Positions 16,601 through 24,282 are shown, numbered from the stretch's first letter. The stretch: 60,544 nt of DNA from Streptomyces spirodelae (GCF_017676385.1 NZ_JAFFZN010000039.1:1-60544); one strand, 5' to 3'. The notes: a model not told the origin generated them from the sequence alone. Made by a program: numbers and translations.

Positions 16601-17632
16601 CGCAACATGGAGGTGCGCGCAGCGCTCAAGGACCTGCTGATGAACCGGCTGGAGCTGCGGCTCGGTGACACCATGGACTCCGAGTTCAACCGGAAGGTCG
16701 CCGCCAACGTCCCGCCCGGCGTACCAGGACGCGGCCAGACCATGGACGCGCAACACTTCATGGCCGGCGTCCCGCGCATCGACGGCGTCGACTCCGACGA
16801 CGAACTCGCCGACGCCAGCACCGAGATGTGCAACGCCGTCAGCACCCACTGGCAGGGCGACCCCGCGCCCCAGGTCCGGCTGCTGCCCAGGGAACTCCCG
16901 GCCGCCCGCCTCCCCGGCGGCGGCACGCACCCCGAGCGCGGGGTCGCCTTCGCCATCGACGAGAACAACCTGGAGCCCGTCTTCGTCGACTTCGAGACGG
17001 ACCCGTTCTTCCTCGTCTTCGGCGAGAGCGAATCCGGCAAGACGGCGCTGCTGCGGCTGCTCGTCAAGCAGATCACCGAGCGGTACTCGGGCGACGAGGC
17101 GAAGATCGTCGTCGGCGACTACCGGCGCTCCCTCCTCGGAGCCATACCGGACAGCCATCTGCTGGAGTACGCGCCGATGTCCAACACGATGGAGACGCAC
17201 ATGAACGCGCTCCGCGATCTGATGGACCGCCGCGCACCGTCCTCCGACGTCACACCGCAGCAGCTGCGTGACCGCAGCTGGTGGACGGGCCCGCAGATCT
17301 TCATCGTCGTCGACGACTACGAGCTGGTCGCCACCTCCAGCGGCAACCCTCTCGCCGTCCTCACCGAGCACCTGCCCTTCTCCCGCGACGTCGGCGTCCG
17401 CTTCATCATCGCCCGCAGCTCCGCCGGCGCCTCCCGGTCGATGTTCGAGTCCTTCATGACCCGCATCAAGGAACTCGGGGCACAGGGCGTGGTGTTGTCC
17501 GGCGATCCGGGCGAGGGCGACCTGCTCGGCAATGTCCGCCCCCGCCCCATGCCGCCGGGGCGTGGCTTCTTCGTCTCACGCAAGCGGGGGACTCCGCTGG
17601 TGCAGTTGGGGTGGATGCCGGACGAGATGTGA
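13661..17632 (+). CDS. eccC: Type VII secretion ATPase EccC (three FtsK/SpoIIIE domains)
   Basis: EccC is the ESX motor that recognises WXG100 substrates. It has 1323 residues from the GTG at 13661 (protein VTQIVVKRPPRALPPE). Two membrane helices lie at about 38-60 and 66-87. Three P-loops are visible: GATGSGKS at 476, GGPQSGKS at 835, and GESESGKT at 1121. The first domain has Walker B LVLVIDEFSELL. The first ATPase domain and its linker are the regulatory part, and the third is the substrate-docking part, in characterised EccC. The open frame continues far upstream only because stop codons are rare in this GC-rich DNA. This is a single fused EccC, not split EccCa/EccCb as in mycobacterial ESX-1. 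Confidence 0.95.
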   Translation: MTQIVVKRPPRALPPEVPAEELRLEPPPELPKANQEGMWMQVLPMLGMGGSSVYFLMPGMNSHPMMKIMGVLMLFSTVTMVIAMVVRMRRGTQGEMAQSRRDYFRYLAQTRRTVRKTALKQRDAQFYLHPAPDQLWSLVAEGSRVWERRPSDVDFGQVRVGLGVQQLATPLISPDTAPVDELEPLTAGAMHQFINTHATLDGLPMAVSLRAFYHMTVSGDPDSVYASARALLCSLAAMHSPEDLVIAVAANRESYGAWDWAKWLPHAQAKDQADGAGARRLVVGDTLELEELLAARLEGRPRFSAAADPVLEAPHLVVVLDGTTVLPNSQLAAQEGLQGVTIVEIVPGDIDVPRGGLSVVVQPRTLRLESGHGMVYEGTPDSLSYEAAEAVARQLAPLRVGSGDDGDEPLLAKLEFTDLLNLGDAASVDVSRTWRPRSQAERLRVPIGVGEDGQPVMLDLKEAAQDGMGPHGLCVGATGSGKSELLRTLVLGLAVTHSSETLNFVLADFKGGATFAGMAHMPHVAAVITNLADDLTLVDRMGDSIRGELNRRQEMLRDAGNYANIHDYEKARAAGAPLSPIPSLVLVIDEFSELLTAKPDFIDMFIQIGRIGRSLGVHLLLASQRLEEGRLRGLETYLSYRVGLRTFSAAESRAALGVPDAYHLPSVPGSGYLKFGTDEMTRFKAAYVSGVYRAGGDDLPAGPLAPNRRPVLFTAAEVPVQRPDPETAPVPAQPDTGADDDALADTVLDVVVRRLEGQGTPAHQVWLPPLDNASPLDELLPPLQPVEGRGLTAPDYPRRGQLVVPVGLVDKPFEQRRDPLYLDFSGAAGHMLVVGGPQSGKSTLMRTLISSFALTHTPAEVQFYGLDFGGGGMSAIAGLPHVGGIASRLDPERVRRTVAEVYGILNRREEYFRANNIDSISTYRRRRSRGEITDQPWGDVFLVIDGWGNFRNDYEGLGDIVNDIAARGLGYGVHLVVTASRNMEVRAALKDLLMNRLELRLGDTMDSEFNRKVAANVPPGVPGRGQTMDAQHFMAGVPRIDGVDSDDELADASTEMCNAVSTHWQGDPAPQVRLLPRELPAARLPGGGTHPERGVAFAIDENNLEPVFVDFETDPFFLVFGESESGKTALLRLLVKQITERYSGDEAKIVVGDYRRSLLGAIPDSHLLEYAPMSNTMETHMNALRDLMDRRAPSSDVTPQQLRDRSWWTGPQIFIVVDDYELVATSSGNPLAVLTEHLPFSRDVGVRFIIARSSAGASRSMFESFMTRIKELGAQGVVLSGDPGEGDLLGNVRPRPMPPGRGFFVSRKRGTPLVQLGWMPDEM

Positions 17633-17762
17633 GCCTCCCCGTGGACCCGGCGCATGGTCGCGCCGCGTCCACGTAGGCTGACCCTCCGAAGCCGGAGCGG
17701 GGCCAGAACCGGAGCCGGAGCCGGGGCCGGAGGCTCGAGAAACTCGAGGAAGGAGAACTGCT

Positions 17763-18029
17763 GTGGGGACTCAGCAGGAAAAGGAAGAGCTGTACGCCAT
17801 GGACATCTCCGACGCGGTCTGGGAGAGCGCCCCTGGCAGTCCCGAGGACGAGCGAGTCGAGATCGCCCACCTCCCCGGCGGCGCCGTCGCCATGCGCAAC
17901 TCGAAAGAGCCGGAGGTGGTGCTGCGCTACACGGCCGCCGAGTGGGAGGCGTTCGTGCTGGGGGCGCGGGACGGGGAGTTCGATCTGGAGCGGGCGCCGG
18001 GGGATGGGGGGACGGCGGCGCAGCAGTAA
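17763..18029 (+). CDS. bldB: DUF397 small protein, probable BldB orthologue
   Basis: The product is an 88-residue acidic protein with a DUF397 core: WESAPG, then ERVEIAHLPGGAVAMRNS, VVLRYTAAEWEAFVLGARDGEFDL. The GTG start has GGAAGGAG about 9 bases upstream, and a TAGGCT at 17674 could be a -10. BldB of S. coelicolor is a small developmental regulator of this same family encoded beside esxBA, so position and family both point to bldB. I cannot align the sequences here, so the symbol is an inference. Unlike most DUF397 genes it is not next to an XRE-type regulator. It is convergent with the esx genes across a shared hairpin. Confidence 0.65.
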   Translation: MGTQQEKEELYAMDISDAVWESAPGSPEDERVEIAHLPGGAVAMRNSKEPEVVLRYTAAEWEAFVLGARDGEFDLERAPGDGGTAAQQ

Positions 18030-18042
18030 CGCTCGAACGCAG

Positions 18043-18079
18043 CAGGGGCTGGGCTGTTCTGGAAACAGCCCAGCCCCTG
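18043..18079. terminator. Bidirectional terminator between the DUF397 gene and the esx operon
   Basis: Sixteen-base perfect arms (18043-18058 and 18064-18079, CAGGGGCTGGGCTGTT and its complement) enclose a 5-base loop. Each convergent gene stops within 15 bases of it. Confidence 0.85.
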
Positions 18080-18093
18080 AAACTGCGGGAAGG

Positions 18094-18426
18094 CTACCAG
18101 CCCGAGACCTGGCCGGAGATCTGCTGGAAGAGGCTCGCGCCCTTCTTGTCGGTCATGTGGTAGTGACCCTTGCCTTCATGGATCAACTTCTCGACCTTGT
18201 CGAGCTGAGCCTTGATGTCGTTCGCACGCGCGTGCCACTGCTTGTCGATCGCGCGGAACATCTCCTTGGCTTCACCCTCCCATGCCTGGTCGACCTTCTT
18301 GACCTCGGCCCAGATCGCGTCCATCTGAGTCTCGATCTGAGTACGGCGATTCTTGAGCTCCTCGGCAATGGAGTCAAGGTGGCCGTAATTGACCTTCAGG
18401 GTGTCCAACTGGTTCTCTGCGGACAT
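18094..18426 (-). CDS. esxB: WXG100 family protein with YxxxD signal (EsxB-like)
   Basis: This is a 110-residue helical hairpin protein predicted to be secreted by the ESX system as a dimer with its neighbour. The WEG turn is at residues 49-51, between two amphipathic helices. After the second helix comes Y89-HMT-D93, the YxxxD/E secretion signal that EccC substrates carry on one partner, plus a 17-residue tail. The ATG at 18426 is preceded by GGAGAG; five extra codons upstream are unlikely to be used. It is last in the minus-strand operon, 79 bases after the esxA-like gene, and ends at a strong terminator. The symbol reflects family and context; the A/B assignment is by convention and uncertain. 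Confidence 0.88.
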   Translation of the reverse strand: MSAENQLDTLKVNYGHLDSIAEELKNRRTQIETQMDAIWAEVKKVDQAWEGEAKEMFRAIDKQWHARANDIKAQLDKVEKLIHEGKGHYHMTDKKGASLFQQISGQVSGW

Positions 18427-18505
18427 GCTCTCTCCGATCACGAAAGAGGGTTGCGGGGCTCTTTGCTGGCAAGCGGCACGTCCTTGCCGTACCGCGTTCG
18501 GTCGA

Positions 18506-18961
18506 CTACAGGCCGGACAGCTTGCTCCTGTCGACGCCGACCTGAGAACCGTTGAAGTCGGCCTTTCCTGCGCCGCTCTGGTCCAGCCCCGCGTCGATTC
18601 CTCCGAGGCCGCTGCCGGCGCTGATGTGTCCGCCAGCGGCGCTACCGTTGACGTCGATCTGGCGGAAAGAGTTCAGGATGTCCTCGTCATTCCCCACGCC
18701 GAGCTTCTGCGTGTTGTGGACAGCCTCGATGATGCCGCTCAGCATCTGGTTCATAGCGTGGTGGTCGTTGTTGATGGCGTTCTGCGCCTTCTGAAACGCC
18801 GAGGCACCGGCGCCCTGCCAGCCGACACTCACCGTTCCGATGAGCGCTTGAAGCTGACGCACGTTCTGGACCAACTGACCGTTGATCTCATTCAGATTCC
18901 TCTTGAACGTGCTGTATTCGGAGTGACTGATCTTCTGGCCGTAGCCAGCACCTTCTGCCAT
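18506..18961 (-). CDS. esxA: WXG100 family protein with extended C-terminal tail (EsxA-like)
   Basis: The 151-residue protein starts MAEGAGYGQKISHSEY. The WQG turn is at residues 48-50, with a helix on each side. Unlike a standard WXG100 protein it continues for some 50 residues beyond the helical hairpin with a Gly/Ser/Asp-rich tail (AAGGHISAGSGLGGIDAG). I see no YxxxD/E at its end, so it may rely on its partner for targeting. It is between the mycosin gene (63 bases upstream) and the esxB-like gene on the same strand. Confidence 0.88.
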   Translation of the reverse strand: MAEGAGYGQKISHSEYSTFKRNLNEINGQLVQNVRQLQALIGTVSVGWQGAGASAFQKAQNAINNDHHAMNQMLSGIIEAVHNTQKLGVGNDEDILNSFRQIDVNGSAAGGHISAGSGLGGIDAGLDQSGAGKADFNGSQVGVDRSKLSGL

Positions 18962-19024
18962 GGATGTACCCTCTCTCTTCTCGAAGCCACCCGCGTCGCC
19001 GTCTACGACGCCGGATGTCCAGGT

Positions 19025-20275
19025 CTAGTTCCGCCTCAGGCGCACGGCAGCGAAGCCGCACCCCGCGAGGATGATGACTCCCGCTCCGATCCCGACCCCT
19101 GGGAGAAGCCAACTGCTGTCCTCCCCCTTGGACTTCGAGTCTGCCACCTTCACCTTGTCGGGGGCAGCCTCTTTGTTCGAGTCGCCTTTGCCGGAGCCCT
19201 TGGCCTGCGAGCTCGACTCCTTCGACTTCGACGGCTTGGTGTGGAGAGTCCGCTCGCCGGTGAGGGGACTGATGTCGGGGTCGCCGGGATCGCCCTCGCC
19301 TTCGACGAGGTTCATACGCGGGCGGACCTCTCCGTACCCGACGTACTTGCTGGGCTCGTCGCCCTTCAGGCCAGCGGTTTTGATCATGACACGGAGGACC
19401 TGATTCGAGGTCCAGTCGGGGTGGTGGGACCAGATCAGGGCTGCGGAGGCCGAGACTACGGCGGCGGCAGAACTGGTCCCTCCCCCGCGGCAGTACCTCT
19501 TCTTCTCGCCATCACACCATGCAGGAAGCCCTGCACTTGCCCCGGAAAGGACCGTGTGCTGGCCATAGCTGGAATATTCAGCAACTTTTCCAGCCTTGTT
19601 GGTCGACGCCACAGCTACCACGTCCGGATACGCCGCAGGGTAACTCTCTCGATTGCCCTTCTGGGCATCGTTCCCCGCACCGGCGAACAGAAGTTTTCCC
19701 TTTTTGACGGCATACCTCACCGCGTTCGCTATGGAAGGGTGAGGGTTTGTACCGCCGAGAGACATATTGATGATTTGAGCGTCACTGTCAGCTGCTGCCC
19801 TGATGGCTTCCCCGAGGTGCTCCTTCTCTTTGTCCGCACCTTTCATACCTTCGAGGTTGGTACGGATGGGGATGATCTTCGCGTCAGGTGCAAGCCCCTT
19901 TAGGGTTCCGCCCTCCCCAGAACCCGCGATGAGCTCGGCCATTGTCGTCCCATGGCCATCATCGTCCCGTGTTTCGTCACCGGGAGCGCCCGAAACATCC
20001 TTACCTGGCAGCACTCGACCTTGTAGGGATCGAGTGGACGGGTCGACCCCGGTATCGATGACAGCTACCTTGACCCCCTTCCCGGTGCTGACCTTCCAGA
20101 CCTTCTCGGCCTGCATGGCCTTGAGGTGCCACTCCTGGGACTGGATTCCGTCCGCGCTCGCGGCTGGTGCCAGACCAGTCATGGCGACCGTCCAGGCCCC
20201 AACTGCGGCAATTCCAGTGAGGAGCCGACGCCTTGCTCGTGGTTGCCGGAAACTTGCCGTCATTGTCGCTCTCAC
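19025..20275 (-). CDS. mycP: Type VII secretion mycosin (S8 subtilisin-like serine protease), first copy
   Basis: Mycosins are membrane-anchored subtilases facing away from the cytoplasm and needed for ESX stability. The product is 416 residues: a signal peptide (RRRLLTGIAAVGAWTVAMTG, cut near ASA-DG), catalytic D74 in VAVIDTGVD, H108 in DGHGTTMA, S267 in GGGTSSAAA, a Ser/Lys-rich linker, then a C-terminal anchor (GVGIGAGVIILAGCGFAAV) ending RLRRN. The start is GTG at 20275, or ATG at 20263; the upstream stop is only 3 bases before the GTG. Arrangement between the 612-residue protein and the Esx pair suggests it serves this substrate group. Confidence 0.93.
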   Translation of the reverse strand: MRATMTASFRQPRARRRLLTGIAAVGAWTVAMTGLAPAASADGIQSQEWHLKAMQAEKVWKVSTGKGVKVAVIDTGVDPSTRSLQGRVLPGKDVSGAPGDETRDDDGHGTTMAELIAGSGEGGTLKGLAPDAKIIPIRTNLEGMKGADKEKEHLGEAIRAAADSDAQIINMSLGGTNPHPSIANAVRYAVKKGKLLFAGAGNDAQKGNRESYPAAYPDVVAVASTNKAGKVAEYSSYGQHTVLSGASAGLPAWCDGEKKRYCRGGGTSSAAAVVSASAALIWSHHPDWTSNQVLRVMIKTAGLKGDEPSKYVGYGEVRPRMNLVEGEGDPGDPDISPLTGERTLHTKPSKSKESSSQAKGSGKGDSNKEAAPDKVKVADSKSKGEDSSWLLPGVGIGAGVIILAGCGFAAVRLRRN

Positions 20276-20278
20276 TGG

Positions 20279-22117
20279 TTACTCGATGACCGGCGGCACG
20301 CTGCCGTGCCGCCCGGCTCGCCCCTTTTGTTCACCTTCTGCCGAAGCGTCAGGGCGTCGCGGCTCCTCACGACGCTTCTCCTGCTTCGACGACGTCTGTC
20401 CTCCGACGACCAAGCCCCCTCCTCCGGGGATCGCGCGCGCGTCGGCCTCCCGTGCCTTGTCACCTTCGCGAGGTTCTCCGACGACGCCGTCCCGGTCACT
20501 CGGTCTCCTGCGGTTCTTCGCCGAACGCCCGCCGCCCGTCCCGCCTACTCCCCCCGAGCCCAGAGCATTGACAGGCGGGGCCATGCCGGTGAGCCGCCGA
20601 GCTGCCGGAGCGCCCTGCCCGTCGATCACCATCCCGCGCGGCTTCTGTGAGGCGGGCGGTTTCGCACCGGATCCGAACTGACTCGGTGTGCCACCAACGA
20701 TTCCGCCACGTTGGACAGGCCGAGCGGTGCCGGAGTTCGTTCCACGGCCACCGGTATTGGGCCCCGTCGTGGCCGGCGGAACGCCCATCATTCCCGGACG
20801 CCCGAGCGGCCGAGGTCCGTTGTTGCTACCGGCCTGTCGGCCGGCCTGCCCAGGCGGCGGGACCGGACCGACCGGGCCCGGACGCATCGGCCCCGGGCGT
20901 CCAACGGGGCCAGTCGGGCCCGGTCCGGTGCGGCCCGGGTTCACGGGCGGCGGTACGTACGGGCGTTGCTGTCCAGGGCCGGTGGGGCCCACTCGGCCGG
21001 GACCTACGCGGCCAGGAGGCGGACCACCCGGCGGAACGATGACAGGGCCAGGGCTGGGAGGCCCACCAGGCGGCAGGCCGGGCTGGCTGGTTGTCGGAGG
21101 CATCTGTGGTGGAGTGCCGGGCTCTATCGGCTTCAGGACGGGCGCGGGAGGGGCACTGTCGATGTCCGTCCCGACAGATGCCTCCGGAAGAACCGGCGTC
21201 TGAGGGCGATACTGGGGTGCGACGGGATCGATCCGGCTGGTCCCCTCGTCACCGCGGGGTACGTGGGCAGCGGTCGTGTGATCGGTCGCACCTGGAGAGT
21301 TCCCAGCGACATAGGGCACTCCTGCCGACTCCGTACCGCCTCCCCTACCAGGATCACCCGGGCGGAGCGGGCCAGAGCCCCGCGGCGGCGGAGGCATGCC
21401 CACGTCCGGCATCGTTCCGAACACCGGCTTGTTCTTCTCCGCTGCCTGGATGTTCGTGAGCGCCACCTTGTAGTAGGAGCTCAGCTTGTTCATCTGCTGG
21501 ATGGCCTCTTGGCGGTTCTTCTCCCGCTCGCGTGCCTTGGGCGTCGACTTGCTGGTGATTTTGGGAGGGAGGTACGGCCCGTAAACCTTGTCCTCCTCCG
21601 GGTCCCGCTTCGGCATCGAGGACTTGACCATGGACAGACCGAAGCCGGCCGCCTTGAGCTGTGTGCCCGCAGCACCCGCGTACTCGCTGAGCTTGAGGGT
21701 GTCCCGGCGAAGACGTGTGGCCCACTTGGAGAACTCTTCCTTCGCCTCACCCTTCCAGTCGGACTCCACCCCGTCGAAGTAGGTCTTCAGCTCCTCCGCG
21801 GCCTTCCTGATGGCGCGAGCAGCGTCCCAGAGAGCGTCCCCGACGTCCTCCAGGTCCTGGGGGGAAGCGTCCTCGACGAGATCCACCATCTGGTTGAGGC
21901 GGTAGGGCTCGAAGTCCGTGGTTCCGCCCGAGCCGGCAGCAGGTGGGGCCAAAGGGCCGGCGCCGGGGGCACGGAAGAGCTCGGGCTTCTGCGTGGTCGG
22001 CGGCTGCAGGAAAGGGCTGAACTCCATCGGGAGTGTGGGGTCCTCCGGCATCTCATCCGCCGTGTACCCCTTCCCTGTGAACGGGTCAACAGGTTCCTTG
22101 TTCCCCTTGTCGCCCAT
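20279..22117 (-). CDS. Large WXG-type protein with Pro/Gly-rich region, candidate ESX substrate
   Basis: The product is 612 residues and belongs to no named family I recognise. Residues about 70-220 form a helical domain with a WKG turn at 121-123 (DGVESDWKGEAKEEFSKW), the WXG-superfamily pattern. Residues about 235-450 are Pro/Gly-rich (PPGGPPPGRVGPGRVGPTGP). The C-terminal 150 residues are charged and low in complexity, with no toxin domain evident. It lies in the mycP1-esx unit, 3 bases before mycP1. A WXG domain fused to a long extracellular-type linker suggests a secreted or surface protein; this is inference. Its GC-rich repeats may evolve quickly. Confidence 0.85.
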   Translation of the reverse strand: MGDKGNKEPVDPFTGKGYTADEMPEDPTLPMEFSPFLQPPTTQKPELFRAPGAGPLAPPAAGSGGTTDFEPYRLNQMVDLVEDASPQDLEDVGDALWDAARAIRKAAEELKTYFDGVESDWKGEAKEEFSKWATRLRRDTLKLSEYAGAAGTQLKAAGFGLSMVKSSMPKRDPEEDKVYGPYLPPKITSKSTPKAREREKNRQEAIQQMNKLSSYYKVALTNIQAAEKNKPVFGTMPDVGMPPPPRGSGPLRPGDPGRGGGTESAGVPYVAGNSPGATDHTTAAHVPRGDEGTSRIDPVAPQYRPQTPVLPEASVGTDIDSAPPAPVLKPIEPGTPPQMPPTTSQPGLPPGGPPSPGPVIVPPGGPPPGRVGPGRVGPTGPGQQRPYVPPPVNPGRTGPGPTGPVGRPGPMRPGPVGPVPPPGQAGRQAGSNNGPRPLGRPGMMGVPPATTGPNTGGRGTNSGTARPVQRGGIVGGTPSQFGSGAKPPASQKPRGMVIDGQGAPAARRLTGMAPPVNALGSGGVGGTGGGRSAKNRRRPSDRDGVVGEPREGDKAREADARAIPGGGGLVVGGQTSSKQEKRREEPRRPDASAEGEQKGRAGRHGSVPPVIE

Positions 22118-22150
22118 GTGTCCTCCTGAATCCGGGTGTGCGCCTGCCGA

Positions 22151-22690
22151 TCAGCGTTCGATCTCGTCGGCGTTTCCTTCGGGCTTGTTCTCGGTAGGCG
22201 TCTCGCCACCCTTGTCCTGGCCCTTGCCTCCGTGCTGCTGTCCCTCACCGTCCGGGTGCTTCAGCTTCCTCTCCGCCGCTTCCACCCGGGCCTGGATCTG
22301 CCAGAAGCGACGCTTTTCTTCCTCCTCCAAGGCATCGAAGCCCTTGTCGGCGCCCTTGATGGCGATACCCGTCGCGTCGATCTGGTCCCGGAGGGTGGAG
22401 GAGAGGAGCGTGAGGGTCTCGTGCACCTCGGCGTATTTGGTGAAGAGGTCGTCCGCTTCCGAGTAGGGGATGCTCTCCCCGCTGAGCGACTTCCTGGTGA
22501 CGCGCCTGCAGGAGACTTGGTGCTTCGCGGCGGGGGAGGTGTCCAACTCCGAGATGACCCCGTCGATACGCGTCTTGAGCTTCTTCAGCGCTTCAGCACG
22601 TCGTTCCAGGTCCCCCTTCGAGGAGGACGCCTTGACCGGCGACAGCACCGGCGGTGGCATCTCCTTGCCGTCGGGCCCCAACTGCCCCAT
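22151..22690 (-). CDS. Helical charged protein of the ESX locus, unknown function
   Basis: The 179-residue product begins MGQLGPDGKEMPPP, from an ATG with GGGGAG just upstream; an extension to 22717 is unlikely. The body is almost all charged helix (GDLERRAEALKKLKTRIDG; ALEEEEKRRFWQIQARVEAA) with coiled-coil-like spacing, and the tail is Gly/Lys/Glu-rich. There is no WXG turn, signal peptide or membrane helix. It is first in the esx/mycP1 unit, 33 bases before the 612-residue gene. It could be a small chaperone or a structural partner of the downstream WXG protein; neither is shown. Confidence 0.75.
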   Translation of the reverse strand: MGQLGPDGKEMPPPVLSPVKASSSKGDLERRAEALKKLKTRIDGVISELDTSPAAKHQVSCRRVTRKSLSGESIPYSEADDLFTKYAEVHETLTLLSSTLRDQIDATGIAIKGADKGFDALEEEEKRRFWQIQARVEAAERKLKHPDGEGQQHGGKGQDKGGETPTENKPEGNADEIER

Positions 22691-22763
22691 GGGCTCCCCC
22701 CTTCTGCCCCGTTTCATCCACTGTCCGGCGGTCTTCGTGGTCCGGCCGGGCAGCGCTCATGTC

Positions 22764-22793
22764 ACTGTAGTAGTTGTGTCCAGCACGTTCCAA
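22764..22793 (-). promoter_or_regulatory. Candidate promoter of the esx-mycP1 unit
   Basis: On the minus strand TTGGAA (22793-22788) and TACAGT (22769-22764) are separated by 18 bases, in a stretch that is AT-richer than its surroundings. It sits 74 bases before the 179-residue gene and just past the mycP2 hairpin. Confidence 0.4.
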
Positions 22794-22880
22794 CTGCAAA
22801 TAAGCTGTGAGTAGTTGCTCGTAGCAGGACCGTAACGTGTGACACCGGCGTGGCACATGCCTCTCTTCTATCAGCCGCCT

Positions 22881-22901
22881 CCGACACCGGTGGGGTGTCG
22901 G
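22881..22901 (-). terminator. Short hairpin after the second mycosin gene
   Basis: Eight-base arms (22881-22888 and 22894-22901, CCGACACC and its complement) lie 8 bases past the mycP2 stop. Confidence 0.5.
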
Positions 22902-22908
22902 TTCCCGT

Positions 22909-24270
22909 TCAGCGGGTGGTCGCCGGGCGCTTGCGGCGGCGCCAGTCGCGGTAGATGAGCGAGGAGCCCGCGACCACCGCGACGAGGGTGCCGCCCCCTA
23001 CAAGGACGTAAGTGCCCAGTCTCTCGTTCCTTTCTTGCTCGGTTTCGCCGAGCTGAAGCTTGGCCGGGGTCGGCTTCTCGACCGTTTCGACGCCTTCTTC
23101 GGCCACCGGGCGAGTGATGCGCTTGTCGTCCTCGGTGAGAGCGGCCACCGGGTCGACGACACCCCAGCCGACGAGGCGGTCGTGGCCGGGGATGGAGCGC
23201 TCCGCGGTCTGCTCGATCTGGGCGACGATGTTCTGCTGGGACCACCTGTCAGGGCCCTTGTCGTGCTTCGCGCGGAGCAGGGCGGCGACTCCGGCCACGT
23301 AGGGGGCGGAGAAACTGGTGCCGTTGTCCACGCAGTGGCCGCCCCTGGGGACGGTGGAGACCATGTCGACGCCGGGGGCCGCCACGTCCACGAAGTCGCC
23401 TGCCTGGGAGAAGGGGGCGCGCTCGTTGTTGCGGTCGGAGGCTGCGACGGCGAGGACGCCGGGGTAGGAGGCGGGGTAGGTCTTCTTGTCCCTGCCGCCC
23501 AGGCCGTCGTTGCCCGCTGAGGCGATCACGACGACGTCTGCCTCTACGGCCCGCTGCACCGCCTGCTCCAGTTCGGAGTCCGGTTGCAGGGCCTCGGCAG
23601 TGTCCTGGGAGATGTTGATGATGTCGGCGTCGGCCTCGACCGCGTAGTCGATCGAATCGGCCAGAGTGGCGGCGGTGCCGCTGCCGTTGGCGTCGTTCTG
23701 TTTGATCGGGATGATCGTGGCCTTGGGGGCGAGACCCACGAAGCCGGTGCCTTCGGCCGGGCGTGCGGCGATGATGCCGGCGACCTTGGTGCCGTGGCCG
23801 ACCTCGTCGCTGGTGCCGTTGGCCTTGCCACGGGGCGTGGCGCGGCCGCTCTCCTCGTCCTTCTTCGGCTTCTTGGGCAGCAGGTTCTTGCCCGCGTCGG
23901 CGTCGACGGCGTCCTTGAGCTGTTCGTTCTTGATGTCGACGCCGGTGTCGATGACGGCGACCCGGACGCCCGCGCCCTGGTCGGTGTTCTGCCACAGCTC
24001 GTTGAGCAGGACCCGCTGGAGCGACCAGGGGCGGCCCTTGAAGGGCTTGGCGGGAAAGCTGCACTGGGTGCTGGCGTCCGCGGCTGCCGGAGGGGCCGCG
24101 GTGACGGTCAGGGTGGAGGCCGTGACGGCTGTCGCCGCGGCCACCGCCCCCAGTCTGCGCAATCGCAGCAGTCGGCGCAGGAGTGCGCTGCCGGGCCGCC
24201 GGTCCCCGCTCGCGGGCGTCGTCGTACGGCGGCTGCTACTGGGCCTCGTCGCCCCGTCGATCCTGTGCAT
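22909..24270 (-). CDS. mycP: Type VII secretion mycosin (S8 subtilisin-like serine protease), second copy
   Basis: The product is 453 residues from the ATG at 24270, which has GAGGGG 8 bases upstream. A long basic N-region precedes a signal segment (LGAVAAATAVTASTLTVTAA, cut near AAA-D). The catalytic triad is D108 (VAVIDTGVD), H159 (GHGTKVAG) and S319 (NGTSFSAP). A Cys70 and a later CVD could form the disulphide typical of mycosins. The C-terminal anchor is YVLVGGGTLVAVVAGSSLIY before RDWRRRKR. It follows eccB by 12 bases, so it is probably the machinery-linked mycosin, while the other copy sits with the substrates. Sequence differs substantially from the first copy. Confidence 0.94.
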   Translation of the reverse strand: MHRIDGATRPSSSRRTTTPASGDRRPGSALLRRLLRLRRLGAVAAATAVTASTLTVTAAPPAAADASTQCSFPAKPFKGRPWSLQRVLLNELWQNTDQGAGVRVAVIDTGVDIKNEQLKDAVDADAGKNLLPKKPKKDEESGRATPRGKANGTSDEVGHGTKVAGIIAARPAEGTGFVGLAPKATIIPIKQNDANGSGTAATLADSIDYAVEADADIINISQDTAEALQPDSELEQAVQRAVEADVVVIASAGNDGLGGRDKKTYPASYPGVLAVAASDRNNERAPFSQAGDFVDVAAPGVDMVSTVPRGGHCVDNGTSFSAPYVAGVAALLRAKHDKGPDRWSQQNIVAQIEQTAERSIPGHDRLVGWGVVDPVAALTEDDKRITRPVAEEGVETVEKPTPAKLQLGETEQERNERLGTYVLVGGGTLVAVVAGSSLIYRDWRRRKRPATTR

Positions 24271-24282
24271 CCGTGCCACCCC

